NCBI RefSeq assembly: GCF_027257155.1
Contig: NZ_JAPWDU010000007.1
Coordinates: forward strand, 216,736-280,735
Length of the DNA: 64,000 nt
Direction of reading: 5' to 3'
From: Cerasicoccus sp. TK19100
Lineage (GTDB): Bacteria; Verrucomicrobiota; Verrucomicrobiia; Opitutales; Cerasicoccaceae
Shown: one piece after another, positions 1 to 8,936 of the stretch
How positions within the stretch are numbered: position 1 is the first letter of the stretch
Layout of the letters: each line of letters starts with the position of its first letter
The notes under the pieces: model-generated
Database searches by the model: none
What the model saw: only the letters and a program-made list of their open reading frames with translations
What the model was told of the DNA's origin: nothing
Program-made: the position numbers and the translations under genes

Positions 1-867
1 GTGACGGACAGCATCCACTGGCTGGTGTCCAAGGGCCGGATGGAAGACGCGGAGTATGAGACGCATCGTCTGCTCAAGCGCCATCCGCAATACCCGAAGC
101 ATGTCCGGCTCAAAAGCCCTCATGACGACAGCAAACCCAAGCCGAAATCGAACTACTTTTCGCTCTTTAACAAGGATAACCGCAAGGCGACTATCCTGGC
201 CTCATTGCCTTGGTTTTTGCAGGATTTGGGCACCTACGGCATTGGCATTTTTACACCGACGATCCTGGCCGCGATGATCGGTGCCAGGACGCAGGAAAAC
301 ACGATCAAGGACATCATCCACAACGACATGCTGGCTTCGAAGGGCTCAGCGATCATGGACTTGCTGTTCGTGTTCGGCATTATCTTTGCCATCTTGCTGG
401 TGGACAAGGTTGGCCGGATAAAACTGCAAATCGTGGGCTTTGTGGGCTGCGCGGTTGGTTTGCTGTTGGCGGCGTTGTCAATGAATCCAGACGGCAGTAA
501 TAATATGCTGCTGCTCTTCGTGGGCTTCATGCTGTTCTTCTTCATGACGAATCTTGGGCCGAATGCGATGACCTACCTGCTGGCCGGGGAGGTGTTCCCA
601 ACGCACGTGCGCGGCATGGGGGCGGGCTTTGCGGCGTCGTTTGCCAAGATTGGTGCGGTGCTCACGGCGTTCTTATTCCCGATTTTATTGGCCCATATCG
701 GTACGACCATGCTGCTTTATGCACTGGTGGTGACATCGCTCATTGGTGCCGTGGTCACCTTTGTTTTTGCCATTGAAACGAAGGGGCTCAGCCTGGAAAG
801 CATTGGGCAAAAGCAAACCGACGAGGAGATCGACCGCGAACGGGAAGCCGATGCGGATCTCGTTTAA
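1..867 (+). CDS. MFS sugar-type transporter, C-terminal part (5' truncated by window edge)
   Basis: The frame is open from the first base, so the GTG at position 1 need not be the start and the N-terminal half probably lies outside the window. About 288 residues are visible: a charged loop resembling the central cytoplasmic loop of major facilitator proteins (residues 1-60), then six hydrophobic segments corresponding to helices 7-12. The stretch FPTHVRGMGAGFA near residue 200 is the conserved loop after helix 10 of the sugar porter family. It probably carries a sugar or similar solute with protons across the inner membrane. The substrate cannot be read from the sequence. A hairpin terminator follows directly. 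Confidence 0.8.
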   Translation: MTDSIHWLVSKGRMEDAEYETHRLLKRHPQYPKHVRLKSPHDDSKPKPKSNYFSLFNKDNRKATILASLPWFLQDLGTYGIGIFTPTILAAMIGARTQENTIKDIIHNDMLASKGSAIMDLLFVFGIIFAILLVDKVGRIKLQIVGFVGCAVGLLLAALSMNPDGSNNMLLLFVGFMLFFFMTNLGPNAMTYLLAGEVFPTHVRGMGAGFAASFAKIGAVLTAFLFPILLAHIGTTMLLYALVVTSLIGAVVTFVFAIETKGLSLESIGQKQTDEEIDREREADADLV

Positions 868-880
868 ATCGCTGAGCATG

Positions 881-920
881 AAGCGGGAACAAGGTGCATC
901 ATGGCCTGTCCCGCTTTTTT
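881..920 (+). terminator. Rho-independent terminator after the MFS gene
   Basis: Stem AAGCGGGA (881-888) pairs with TCCCGCTT (909-916) and runs into a T6 tract at 915-920. It lies 14 bases after the transporter stop codon and separates it from the UDP-glucose dehydrogenase. Confidence 0.75.
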
Positions 921-1009
921 GTTCGCCAGAGCTGGCCTGATTAACTAGGTCAGCATGCTTTAAAAAAAAGCGCAACCGCGCTGCTACATCTATTCCTAAA
1001 ACCCGAACT

Positions 1010-2386
1010 ATGAACATCTGCTGTATTGGAGCCGGTTATGTGGGCGGACCCACGATGGCCATGATCGCACTGAAGTGCCCGGAGCACCGTGTGACCGTGG
1101 TCGACATTAATGAGAAGCGCATCGCTGCCTGGAACTCCGATGAGTTGCCCGTTTACGAGCCGGGGCTGGATGATGTTGTGCGTGAAGCGCGCGGGCGTAA
1201 CCTGTTTTTCTCGACTAGCGTCAATGAGGCGATCGCCGATGCGGACATGATTTTCATTTCCGTCAACACGCCGACGAAAACTTACGGCGTGGGCGCTGGC
1301 AAAGCGGCGGACTTGAAGTTCATCGAAAAGTGCGCGCGTCAGATTGCCGACGTGGCCAAGGGCAACATCATCGTGGTGGAAAAATCCACCCTGCCGGTGC
1401 GCACTGCCGAATCGATTCGCCGCATTCTGGAAGGCTGTGGCGGCGACTTCACTTTCCAGGTTTTATCCAATCCCGAGTTTCTCGCCGAAGGCACCGCGAT
1501 GAAAGACCTCAATGAGCCCGACCGTGTGCTCATTGGCGGCGAGCAGACGCCGGAGGGTGAGCAAGCCGCGCAGACGCTGGTCGATGTTTACGCCCATTGG
1601 GTGCCTCGCGAGCGAATTCTGACGACCAATGTCTGGTCTTCAGAGCTTTCCAAGCTGACCGCGAATGCCTTTCTGGCGCAGCGCGTTTCGTCGATCAACG
1701 CGATCAGCGCACTCTGCGAGGCGACCGAGGCAAATGTGGATGAAGTGGCCCGCGCGATTGGCACCGATAGCCGCATTGGCCCGAAGTTCCTGAAGAGCTC
1801 GGTTGGCTTCGGCGGCTCCTGTTTCCAGAAGGATATCCTGAACCTCGTTTACCTGTGCCAGCATTTCGGCCTGCCGGAAGTCGCGAACTATTGGGAGCAG
1901 GTCATCGTGATGAACGATTACCAGAAAAGCCGCTTCGTCCGTCGCCTGGTGCGCACGCTTTTTAACACGGTTTCGGACAAGAAGATCGCGATTCTCGGCT
2001 TTGCCTTCAAAAAGGACACCAACGACACCCGCGAATCGCCGGCGATCTACGTTTGCCGCGATCTCCTGGAAGAGCAGGCGAATGTCCACATCTACGACCC
2101 GAAGGTGAAGGCGACTCAGATTTTCGCCGATCTGGCCCAGGCGCAGACGCATTCCGATGGCTCGGACAATACCGATGTGGTTGTCGAGGAAGACGCCTAC
2201 GCCGCTTGTCAAAGCGCTCACGCGGTGGCCATTCTCACCGAGTGGGATCAGTTTAAGGAGCTCGATTGGCAGCGCATTTACGATAACATGCTCAAGCCGG
2301 CTTTTGTGTTCGACGGGCGTAACGTTCTCGATGTCGACGCTTTGCGAAAAATCGGGTTTGAGGTTTCCGGCATTGGTCGGGTATAA
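1010..2386 (+). CDS. ugd: UDP-glucose 6-dehydrogenase
   Basis: Oxidises UDP-glucose to UDP-glucuronate with two NAD+ in the cytoplasm. The 458 residues show an N-terminal Rossmann fold ([15 protein letters not shown], residues 4-18), the central dimerisation domain and the catalytic cysteine motif [10 protein letters not shown] near residue 270. The C-terminal UDP-binding domain ends in a typical VFDGRN. Insertion pattern and start ([13 protein letters not shown]) resemble the long, eukaryote-like class of UGDH rather than the short E. coli type. UDP-GlcA from this enzyme would feed the decarboxylase at 49234 and the epimerase at 7941. glmS follows after 14 bases, so the two are probably co-transcribed. 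Confidence 0.95.
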   Translation: MNICCIGAGYVGGPTMAMIALKCPEHRVTVVDINEKRIAAWNSDELPVYEPGLDDVVREARGRNLFFSTSVNEAIADADMIFISVNTPTKTYGVGAGKAADLKFIEKCARQIADVAKGNIIVVEKSTLPVRTAESIRRILEGCGGDFTFQVLSNPEFLAEGTAMKDLNEPDRVLIGGEQTPEGEQAAQTLVDVYAHWVPRERILTTNVWSSELSKLTANAFLAQRVSSINAISALCEATEANVDEVARAIGTDSRIGPKFLKSSVGFGGSCFQKDILNLVYLCQHFGLPEVANYWEQVIVMNDYQKSRFVRRLVRTLFNTVSDKKIAILGFAFKKDTNDTRESPAIYVCRDLLEEQANVHIYDPKVKATQIFADLAQAQTHSDGSDNTDVVVEEDAYAACQSAHAVAILTEWDQFKELDWQRIYDNMLKPAFVFDGRNVLDVDALRKIGFEVSGIGRV

Positions 2387-2400
2387 GAAGTCTTTTATTT

Positions 2401-4260
2401 ATGTGCGGAATTGTTGGTTACATCGGTAAGCAGAAGGCTAGTGCCATTCTGATTGAAGGGTTAAAGCGTTTGGAATACCGGGGTTACGACTCGGCCGGTG
2501 TCGCTGTTATCAACGGCGATGGAATCGAGGTGATGAAGAAAACCGGTCGCGTCGAAAACGTCGCTGCTCTCGTCAACAAGCGCAACTCCAGCTCTAACAT
2601 CGGGATCAGCCACACTCGCTGGGCAACCCACGGTGGCGTAACAGACGCCAATGCGCACCCGCACTTGTCGTGTGATGGACGCATCTCGATCGTTCACAAC
2701 GGCGTGATTGAAAATCACGAGGCCCTGCGTCGCTTCCTGAAGCAGGAAGGTATGACTTTCTCCAGTGAGACCGACACCGAAGTGCTCGTCAATCTGATCG
2801 CCTACCATTACTCCCGCGAGACGCTGGAGGGTGAGGGCATAGCCCGCCTGATTGCCGCAGTGCGCCATAGCCTTCGTCTCGTCGAGGGCACCTACGGCAT
2901 CGCCGTTCTTTCCCCGGATTTGCCGGGAGACATCGTGGGCGCGCGCAAAGGTAGCCCGCTCTGCCTGGGCATTGGCAACGGTGAGAATCTGCTCGCCAGT
3001 GACGTTTCCGCCTTTGTCGGACGCACGCAAAATGTGGTCTATCTCGATGATGGCCAGATCTGCCACCTGACCGCCGACGAGTTTTCCATCACGACGATTA
3101 GCGAGAACGAAGAGGCGATTGACCCCGTCATCAACCAGATTGACTGGAAGATTGAGCAAGCGGAACTCGGTGCCTTCAGCCACTACATGGAGAAGGAAAT
3201 TTTCGAGCAGCCGACTGCTCTGGAAAACGCCATGCGCGGCCGCTTCTCCGATGATGAATCGACGTCCAAATTTGGTGGCCTGAATATCGACGCCCGCGAA
3301 TTCCGCCATGTGGATCGCATTGTCTTCCTGGCCTGCGGCACCGCTTGGCACGCCTGCCTGGTGGCGGAGTATCTCATTGAGAAATACGCCCGTATTCCAG
3401 TGGAGGTCGAATACGCCAGTGAGTTTCGCTACCGCAATGCGCCGTTGGACAAGAACACGCTGGTCTTCGTGATTAGCCAGTCCGGGGAAACACTCGACAC
3501 CCTGGAGGCGCTGCGCGAGGCCAAGCGCAAAGGATACCGGGTGCTCGGGATCACCAATGGCGTCGGCTCGACGATTGCCCGCGAGACCGATGGCGGTGTT
3601 TACCAGCACTCGGGGCCGGAAATCGGCGTTGCCTCGACTAAGGCATTTACCTCACAGGTGTTGATCGCGGGCATGCTCGCCCTGCATCTGGGCCGCATGC
3701 GTGACTTGTCCTTCAGTGATGGCCGCGAGATGGTCAAAGCCTTCCGCAGTGTTCCCGGCCTGGTGAGCCAGGTATTGGGCCAGGCCGAGAAGATCAAAGA
3801 AATCGCCGCTCAGTATACGAATTACGACGACTTCCTCTTCCTGGGCCGCCAGTCGATGTTCCCCATCGCGCTGGAAGGCGCGCTCAAGCTCAAGGAAATT
3901 TCCTATATTCACGCCGAGGGTTACCCGGCGGCGGAAATGAAGCATGGTCCGATTGCGTTAATCAGCGAAGATTGCCCGAGTGTAGTTCTTTCACCGCACG
4001 GTGACACATTCTCCAAGGTGCTTTCCAACATTCAGGAAACCCGTGCGCGGAAGGGCAAGGTCATCGCGATCACCAGCGCTGGTAAGGATTTCCCGCAGGA
4101 TGGTGCAGACGAAGTGATCCACATTCCACAGGCCCACGACTGCATTATGCCGATTTTGGCGACGATTCCGATGCAGCTCTTGGCATACTATATCGCCGTC
4201 AACCGCGGTTGCGATGTGGATAAGCCCCGCAACCTCGCCAAGAGCGTTACCGTGGAATAA
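2401..4260 (+). CDS. glmS: Glutamine-fructose-6-phosphate aminotransferase (isomerizing)
   Basis: Makes glucosamine-6-phosphate from fructose-6-phosphate and glutamine, the entry to UDP-GlcNAc for peptidoglycan, lipid A and the surface glycans encoded downstream. The protein begins MCGIVGYIG, with Cys2 as the N-terminal nucleophile of the class II amidotransferase domain (to about residue 225). Two SIS sugar-isomerase domains follow (motifs FLACGTAWHA, ISQSGETLDT, STKAFTSQ), and it ends in the conserved KSVTVE. The length of 619 residues is normal. No glmS ribozyme fits into the 14-base gap upstream. Confidence 0.97.
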   Translation: MCGIVGYIGKQKASAILIEGLKRLEYRGYDSAGVAVINGDGIEVMKKTGRVENVAALVNKRNSSSNIGISHTRWATHGGVTDANAHPHLSCDGRISIVHNGVIENHEALRRFLKQEGMTFSSETDTEVLVNLIAYHYSRETLEGEGIARLIAAVRHSLRLVEGTYGIAVLSPDLPGDIVGARKGSPLCLGIGNGENLLASDVSAFVGRTQNVVYLDDGQICHLTADEFSITTISENEEAIDPVINQIDWKIEQAELGAFSHYMEKEIFEQPTALENAMRGRFSDDESTSKFGGLNIDAREFRHVDRIVFLACGTAWHACLVAEYLIEKYARIPVEVEYASEFRYRNAPLDKNTLVFVISQSGETLDTLEALREAKRKGYRVLGITNGVGSTIARETDGGVYQHSGPEIGVASTKAFTSQVLIAGMLALHLGRMRDLSFSDGREMVKAFRSVPGLVSQVLGQAEKIKEIAAQYTNYDDFLFLGRQSMFPIALEGALKLKEISYIHAEGYPAAEMKHGPIALISEDCPSVVLSPHGDTFSKVLSNIQETRARKGKVIAITSAGKDFPQDGADEVIHIPQAHDCIMPILATIPMQLLAYYIAVNRGCDVDKPRNLAKSVTVE

Positions 4261-4353
4261 AAGTGTGGAAGTCTGGTGGTGGAGGTGTGTAGAGGTTAGG
4301 TTCTCGAAACGTCCACCCTTCGACCCTTCAGCACTTCAACGCATTTTTGAAAA

Positions 4354-5337
4354 ATGGCTAAACCGAAAATTCTCGTTACCGGCGGCGCTGGTTTTATTGG
4401 CAGTGCGCTGGTCTGGGCGCTCAACGAACGCGGGCGCGACGACGTGCTGGTGGTGGATTACCTCGGCCAGGATGAAAAGTGGAAGAACCTCGTGCCACTG
4501 AAGTTCGCCGACTACCTGGAGGCGGATGATCTGCTGGAACTGCTGGAGGATGATTACCTGTCTGAAATCGAGACCGTGCTGCATTTGGGGGCCTGCTCGG
4601 CCACCACGGAGCGCGATGCCCGCTACCTGATCCACAATAACTTCGAATATACGAAGGAACTCGCACTTTGGTCTTTGGCCAATGATGCGCGCTTTGTCTA
4701 TGCCTCTTCAGCGGCCACCTACGGGGATGGCGCACACGGGATGGACGACCAGTTGGAGAATTTACACAGCCTGCGGCCGCTCAACATGTATGGCTATTCC
4801 AAGCACATGTTTGATTGCTTTGCGCAGCGGGAGGGCTTTCTCGATCAGATTGTCGGCCTGAAGTATTTTAACGTCTTTGGCCCGAACGAGGATCACAAGG
4901 GCGATATGCGTAGCGTGGTCCACAAGGCTTTTGGGCAAATATCGGAAACCGGTGGAGTGAAGCTGTTCAAAAGCTATCACCCGGATTACGAAGATGGCGG
5001 GCAAATGCGCGACTTCCTTTACGTGAAGGATGCTGTGACGATGACGCTTCATTTGGCCGAGACGAAGGCCGTGGGCGGCCTTTTCAACCTCGGTAGCGGC
5101 CAGGCCAATACCTGGGTGTCATTAGTGACGCCGATTTTCGAGGCGCTCAATCTGCCAGTGAATATCGAGTTCATCGAAATGCCCGAGCAACTGCGCGGCA
5201 AATACCAATACTTTACGCAAGCGGACACCGCGAAGCTGCAGGGCAGTGGCTTTGGAGGCTGTCAGTTTAGCCTGCCCGAAGCGGTTAAAGACTACGTCGC
5301 CAACTACCTGGCCCCAGACAAGCGCCTCGGCGATTAG
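4354..5337 (+). CDS. hldD: ADP-L-glycero-D-manno-heptose 6-epimerase
   Basis: Last step of ADP-heptose synthesis for the LPS inner core. The 327-residue extended SDR has the NAD-binding VTGGAGFIGSAL at residues 8-19 and the active-site pair in MYGYSKHMFD (Tyr and Lys) near residue 146. The motifs YFNVFGPNE and MRDFLYVKDAV are typical of HldD/GmhD. The other heptose genes (gmhA, heptose kinase) lie from 6371 on, beyond a regulator. The stop codon overlaps the stop of the convergent gene 5334-5639 by four bases. A gmhB phosphatase and an ADP-heptose nucleotidyltransferase are not in this window. Confidence 0.92.
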   Translation: MAKPKILVTGGAGFIGSALVWALNERGRDDVLVVDYLGQDEKWKNLVPLKFADYLEADDLLELLEDDYLSEIETVLHLGACSATTERDARYLIHNNFEYTKELALWSLANDARFVYASSAATYGDGAHGMDDQLENLHSLRPLNMYGYSKHMFDCFAQREGFLDQIVGLKYFNVFGPNEDHKGDMRSVVHKAFGQISETGGVKLFKSYHPDYEDGGQMRDFLYVKDAVTMTLHLAETKAVGGLFNLGSGQANTWVSLVTPIFEALNLPVNIEFIEMPEQLRGKYQYFTQADTAKLQGSGFGGCQFSLPEAVKDYVANYLAPDKRLGD

Positions 5338-5639
5338 GCATCCAGATCGGCGTGGTCGATGATGACCAGGCCCGCCTTGGGCTTGCCCTTCCATGCGGTG
5401 TTGACGGCTTGGGTGAGCTCTTTGTTTAGGGCATTGTATTGTTGGCGAAGCTGCTTCAGCTGGGTTTGATAGCTTTCTATTTGGAGGCGATCCTGCGTTC
5501 CTTGGGGGTTCACAACGCGGCCCATGTTGATTGGAGCCCCGATATTCGCGCCATGCTGGTTGGCTGGCGTGCGGCGCTGTTGGTTTATGATGTGAATTTG
5601 AGACTGGATAGCCTGAATCTGATTCTGAATGTTTTCCAA
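5334..5639 (-). CDS. Small glutamine-rich coiled-coil protein, unknown function
   Basis: I do not recognise a family. The minus-strand frame uses GC-rich third positions (for example AAG GGC AAG CCC AAG GCG GGC CTG at its 3' end), which argues for real coding. The protein, about 101 residues, has a Q/I/L-rich heptad-like N-terminus (ENIQNQIQAIQSQ), a middle NQHGANIGAPINMGRV segment and a second helix (QLKQLRQQYNALNKEL). It probably forms a coiled coil, and no signal peptide or membrane segment is visible. The start is uncertain: TTG at 5639 keeps it clear of the palindrome at 5655-5676, but the frame stays open to 5768 inside the regulator gene. It ends convergently with hldD, overlapping 4 bases. 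Confidence 0.55.
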   Translation of the reverse strand: MENIQNQIQAIQSQIHIINQQRRTPANQHGANIGAPINMGRVVNPQGTQDRLQIESYQTQLKQLRQQYNALNKELTQAVNTAWKGKPKAGLVIIDHADLDA

Positions 5640-5654
5640 TTTAAAGTGCTTAGT

Positions 5655-5676
5655 ATGTTCAATTTTGCTTGAACAT
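5655..5676. promoter_or_regulatory. Perfect inverted repeat, likely operator of the GbsR/MarR-type regulator
   Basis: ATGTTCAA (5655-5662), six bases, then TTGAACAT (5669-5676): a perfect 8-bp dyad in the AT-rich divergent region between the coiled-coil gene and the regulator. Size and position fit a dimeric winged-helix binding site controlling both genes, probably by autoregulation. Binding is inferred, not shown. Confidence 0.55.
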
Positions 5677-5694
5677 TTTTGTTTTTGATGTGTC

Positions 5695-6234
5695 TTGAAT
5701 CTTGTGGCGAAAACCCCTTCACCCTCTGGTAATCCTGATGCTGGTAATGATGAGTCATTGCTGGGCATAACTATGGATGAATGGGAGCTATCCGTGATTG
5801 AGACGTTTGTTCATGCCGCTCAGCTCATAGGAGTCCCTAAATCGGTGGGCCAGATTTACGGTGTGCTCTACTGCCGTGAAGAGCCGCTTACGATGGATAG
5901 CATCATGGCATTGCTTGGCATTAGTAAGGGGTCAGCCAGTATGGGGCTAAAGACCTTACGCCAAATTGGGGCAGTGAAGACGGTTTTCATGATTGGTGAC
6001 CGCCGCGATTATTACACGCCGGAACTACGGTTGCGTAAATTGGTCTCTGGTTTTATTAGTGACCAAGTGCAGCCTCATCTGGATAGTGGCGTAGAACGCT
6101 TGAATCACATGGACTCTCTATTGAGGGAAATTCCGGAAGATCGCCGTTCTTTTGCAGAAAACAGAATCCAGTCGCTGCGTTCCTGGCATAATAAGATGAC
6201 CACTATCTTGCCAATCGTTCGCAAGCTGCTTTAG
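5695..6234 (+). CDS. GbsR/MarR-family transcriptional regulator
   Basis: Winged-helix DNA-binding protein of the GbsR (MarR-like) type. After a loose N-terminus come an amphipathic helix (VIETFVHAAQLIGVP), the helix-turn-helix (PLTMDSIMALLGISKGSASMG) and the wing (IGAVKTVFMIGDRRDYY). A C-terminal dimerisation helix of about 60 residues completes it. The longest frame starts at TTG 5695; GTG 5704 or ATG 5773 (giving MDEWELS) are also possible, and none has a clear Shine-Dalgarno sequence. A perfect palindrome lies just upstream. Its place between hldD and gmhA suggests control of the surface-glycan genes. The ligand is unknown. Confidence 0.85.
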   Translation: MNLVAKTPSPSGNPDAGNDESLLGITMDEWELSVIETFVHAAQLIGVPKSVGQIYGVLYCREEPLTMDSIMALLGISKGSASMGLKTLRQIGAVKTVFMIGDRRDYYTPELRLRKLVSGFISDQVQPHLDSGVERLNHMDSLLREIPEDRRSFAENRIQSLRSWHNKMTTILPIVRKLL

Positions 6235-6347
6235 CACTTTCATTCGCCGGGCATTCCGTTGGTCCGGTGTCATTAAACAACCGCCCTGATGGGCCTTATT
6301 ATCAAATCCCGTTCTCAATTGGCTTTCCTGTCCCGGATCCGGCCAAG

Positions 6348-6360
6348 GGCGGCAGCGTAA
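6348..6360 (+). promoter_or_regulatory. ops-like element upstream of gmhA (tentative)
   Basis: GGCGGCAGCGTAA lies 11 bases before the gmhA start and differs at one base from the GGCGGTAGCGT core of the ops/JUMPstart element that recruits RfaH in enterobacteria. It sits at the head of a long LPS operon, where such an element would make sense, but a chance match is quite possible in a GC-rich leader. Confidence 0.2.
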
Positions 6361-6370
6361 CGAATTTTGC

Positions 6371-6937
6371 ATGAGTGATCGGACATTAGCCCAAATTAAC
6401 GAACTCGTCGATGTGGTCATCGCCACCCGAGAGCTTACGCCGCTTATCAACGATTCCGGAGCTTGTTTGATCAATGCGCTTAGAAGCGGCAAAAAAATCC
6501 TGACTTGCGGTAACGGTGGTAGTGCCACGGATGCGTTGCACTTGGCTGAAGAATTTGTGGGGCGGTATAAGGGAGATCGAATATCTCTACCCGCCATTTG
6601 CCTGAGCGCCGATGTCTCAGTGCTCACCTGTATTGCTAATGATTATGGGTTTGACGCGGTATTCTCACGGGCAGTCGAAGGGCTTGGGCAGCCGGGCGAT
6701 ATCTTGGTGGGAATTTCCACCAGTGGGAACTCGGCAAATATACTCGCTGCATTTTCTGCCGCACGTGCTAAGGGGATGAAGACGATCCTGCTTAGTGGCA
6801 AAGATGGTGGTAAGGCACTCGGTCAGTGTGATTTTGAACTGATTGCTCCGAGTAATACGACTGCACGCATTCAGGAAATTCACACGCTAATCTTGCACTG
6901 CTGGCTTGAGATGGTTGAGGCAGAAACTTGGAATTAA
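6371..6937 (+). CDS. gmhA: Phosphoheptose isomerase
   Basis: Converts sedoheptulose-7-phosphate to D-glycero-D-manno-heptose-7-phosphate, the first step of LPS heptose synthesis. It is a 188-residue single SIS domain with the signature CGNGGSATDALHLAEEFVGRY (residues 47-67; Glu61-Glu62 and His58 in the zinc/active-site region), ISTSGNS and the C-terminal QEIHTLILHCWLEM helix carrying the catalytic histidine. The stop codon overlaps the next start by one base (TAATG), so translation is probably coupled to the heptose kinase. Confidence 0.92.
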   Translation: MSDRTLAQINELVDVVIATRELTPLINDSGACLINALRSGKKILTCGNGGSATDALHLAEEFVGRYKGDRISLPAICLSADVSVLTCIANDYGFDAVFSRAVEGLGQPGDILVGISTSGNSANILAAFSAARAKGMKTILLSGKDGGKALGQCDFELIAPSNTTARIQEIHTLILHCWLEMVEAETWN

Positions 6938-7929
6938 TGGACCTGGACGCAATTATCGATAAGCTCGCCACGGTCAAGGTATTGGTGGTCGGCGACGTCA
7001 TGCTGGATCACTACATTTGGGGCGACGCGACTCGTATATCCCCAGAGGCACCTGTGCCGGTAGTAAATGTTTTTAATGATTCCTGGTCAGCGGGAGGTGC
7101 TGCGAATGTCGCCATGAATTTGACCTCTCTGAAAGCGTCTGCGTCACTGGCTGGCGTTTATGCTGAAGACGAGGCCGGCGATCAGTTGAGAACGATTTTT
7201 ACACAGGCCGGTGTTGATTTCTCGTCCATGCATTTAACTGCCAGTGCTCCAACCATTCGCAAAACCCGGGTTGTGGTGCAAAAGCAGCAAATCTGCCGTA
7301 TTGATCGTGAATCGGCCCCAGCCGAGTATGCATTTCCAGGTGGCGAAAAGCTCAAGCAGGCTTTTTCCGGTGCACACGCAGTAATTCTGTCAGACTACGC
7401 CAAGGGCGTGGTCACGGATGAGCTGCTGGATGAGGTCGTGGCGATTTGCAAGGACTCCGGGGCTGCTTTATCAGTAGATCCAAAGCCACGTCGCCGCCTG
7501 AATTATCAAGGTGCGGCCCTCATGACGCCCAATCGCAGCGAAGCTTTGGAATTAGCAGAAATCTCCGTTGGCTTGCACGACACATTCCCCACTGAGGCTG
7601 TTTGCCAGGCAATCTATGAGCGGTATCAACCGCACCGCTTAGTGGTTACATTGGGTGCTGATGGCATGATTTTGGTTGAGGAAGGCAAAATCTTGGGGAG
7701 GTTGCCCACGCGCGCGCAGGAAGTTTTTGATGTCTCTGGCGCGGGTGACACCGTTATTGCAGTTCTCACTGCAAGCTTGGCGACTGGAGCAAGCTTGGTT
7801 GAGGCGGCTCATTTGGCAAATTCGGCAGCCGGCGTTGTCGTCGGGAAATTCGGAGCCGCGACGGTTTCGCCTGATGAGCTACGTACGGCGGCAAAGCTGG
7901 ATCAAGGCATCCCGCTCCTTACCGTTTAA
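6937..7929 (+). CDS. rfaE1: D-glycero-beta-D-manno-heptose-7-phosphate kinase (kinase domain only)
   Basis: PfkB/ribokinase-fold kinase that phosphorylates heptose-7-phosphate at C1. Motifs are VVGDVMLDHYIWGDATRISPEAPVPV at the N-terminus, GGAANVAMN, and the anion-hole signature DVSGAGDTVIAVL near residue 270. The protein has 330 residues and stops after the kinase domain. E. coli HldE carries a fused nucleotidyltransferase domain of about 150 residues that is absent here, so a separate HldC-type enzyme is expected elsewhere. ATG 6937 overlaps the gmhA stop; an in-frame TTG at 6928 is less likely. Confidence 0.9.
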   Translation: MDLDAIIDKLATVKVLVVGDVMLDHYIWGDATRISPEAPVPVVNVFNDSWSAGGAANVAMNLTSLKASASLAGVYAEDEAGDQLRTIFTQAGVDFSSMHLTASAPTIRKTRVVVQKQQICRIDRESAPAEYAFPGGEKLKQAFSGAHAVILSDYAKGVVTDELLDEVVAICKDSGAALSVDPKPRRRLNYQGAALMTPNRSEALELAEISVGLHDTFPTEAVCQAIYERYQPHRLVVTLGADGMILVEEGKILGRLPTRAQEVFDVSGAGDTVIAVLTASLATGASLVEAAHLANSAAGVVVGKFGAATVSPDELRTAAKLDQGIPLLTV

Positions 7930-7940
7930 ACTCGCTATAA

Positions 7941-8918
7941 ATGTCTAATAAAACTTATTTAGTCACTGGAGCGGCTGGGTTCATCGGCCAGCGAGTTGCA
8001 GCTCAGCTATTGGCTCGGGGTGACAGGGTAATCGGTGTCGATAATCTGAATGATTATTATGACGTCCGCATCAAGGAATACCGGCGCGACCAGTTGATCG
8101 ATTCTGAAAACTACATTTTCCGTCAATTGGATATTGAGGACGCTTCTTCGGTGAATGCGCTTTTCAGTGAATTCGACTTTGAGGTAGTATTCAATATGGC
8201 AGCTCGCGCTGGGGTTCGCTACAGCATGGAAAATCCGCACGTATATCTAAGCACAAATGCGGTGGGCACCCTGAACCTTCTCGAAGGCATGCGCACTAAC
8301 GATGTGAAGAAGGTGGTGCTCGCATCGACGTCCTCGCTCTACGCCAGACAGAAGATGCCGTTTACAGAAGATCTTCCTGTGAATACACCGCTTTCTCCCT
8401 ATGCGGCGTCTAAGAAAGCAGCTGAAGTAATGGCTTACAGCTATCATCATCTCTATGGCATTGATGTGTCCGTCGTTCGTTATTTTACGGTGTTTGGCCC
8501 ATGTGGACGCCCTGATATGAGCATTTTCCGTTTTATTAAATGGATCGACGAAGGCGCACCAATTGAGCTTTTTGGCGATGGCTCGCAGAGCCGTGATTTT
8601 ACTTACGTAGAGGATGTTGCTGCTGGTACTATAGCTGCATCAAAGCAGGTAGGGTATGAGATTTTTAACATCGGTGGTGGTCGTAATCCAATCACGTTGA
8701 ACACCCTCATTGCTTGGATTGAGGAAGCATTGGGCAAAACGGCGACATTTGACTATAAGCCTTTTCACAGTGCTGACATCACAGAAACGTGGGCAGACAT
8801 TTCCAAGGCAGAAAGACTTCTGGGCTGGAAGCCTAAGACGGATGTTCGCGAAGGGCTTAATGTATGCGTTGAATGGTATCAGGAAAACAAGTCTTGGTTG
8901 AAGGATATCCGGCTGTAG
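7941..8918 (+). CDS. NAD-dependent epimerase, UDP-glucuronate 4-epimerase-like
   Basis: Extended SDR of 325 residues. The N-terminus (YLVTGAAGFIGQRVAAQLL, then VDNLNDYYDVRIKEYR) is typical of UDP-GlcA 4-epimerases, which make UDP-galacturonate. The catalytic Ser/Tyr/Lys set is in ASTSSLY and SPYAASKKAAE, and RYFTVFGPCGRPDMS is the usual substrate-loop motif. Position inside a heptose/Kdo operon hints that galacturonate is added to the LPS core, as in several core structures. The substrate could also be UDP-Glc or another NDP-hexose. UDP-GlcA would come from the ugd at 1010. Confidence 0.82.
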   Translation: MSNKTYLVTGAAGFIGQRVAAQLLARGDRVIGVDNLNDYYDVRIKEYRRDQLIDSENYIFRQLDIEDASSVNALFSEFDFEVVFNMAARAGVRYSMENPHVYLSTNAVGTLNLLEGMRTNDVKKVVLASTSSLYARQKMPFTEDLPVNTPLSPYAASKKAAEVMAYSYHHLYGIDVSVVRYFTVFGPCGRPDMSIFRFIKWIDEGAPIELFGDGSQSRDFTYVEDVAAGTIAASKQVGYEIFNIGGGRNPITLNTLIAWIEEALGKTATFDYKPFHSADITETWADISKAERLLGWKPKTDVREGLNVCVEWYQENKSWLKDIRL

Positions 8919-8936
8919 ATCGCTAAACGGTTATTT

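Noticed and set aside
2387..2400. glmS ribozyme/riboswitch before glmS
   Set aside because: Only 14 bases separate ugd from glmS, far too few for the ribozyme fold.
2461..3609. 382-residue open frame on the minus strand inside glmS
   Set aside because: It is an exact antisense shadow of a clearly conserved glmS, with no recognisable motif; long antisense frames are expected in GC-rich coding DNA.
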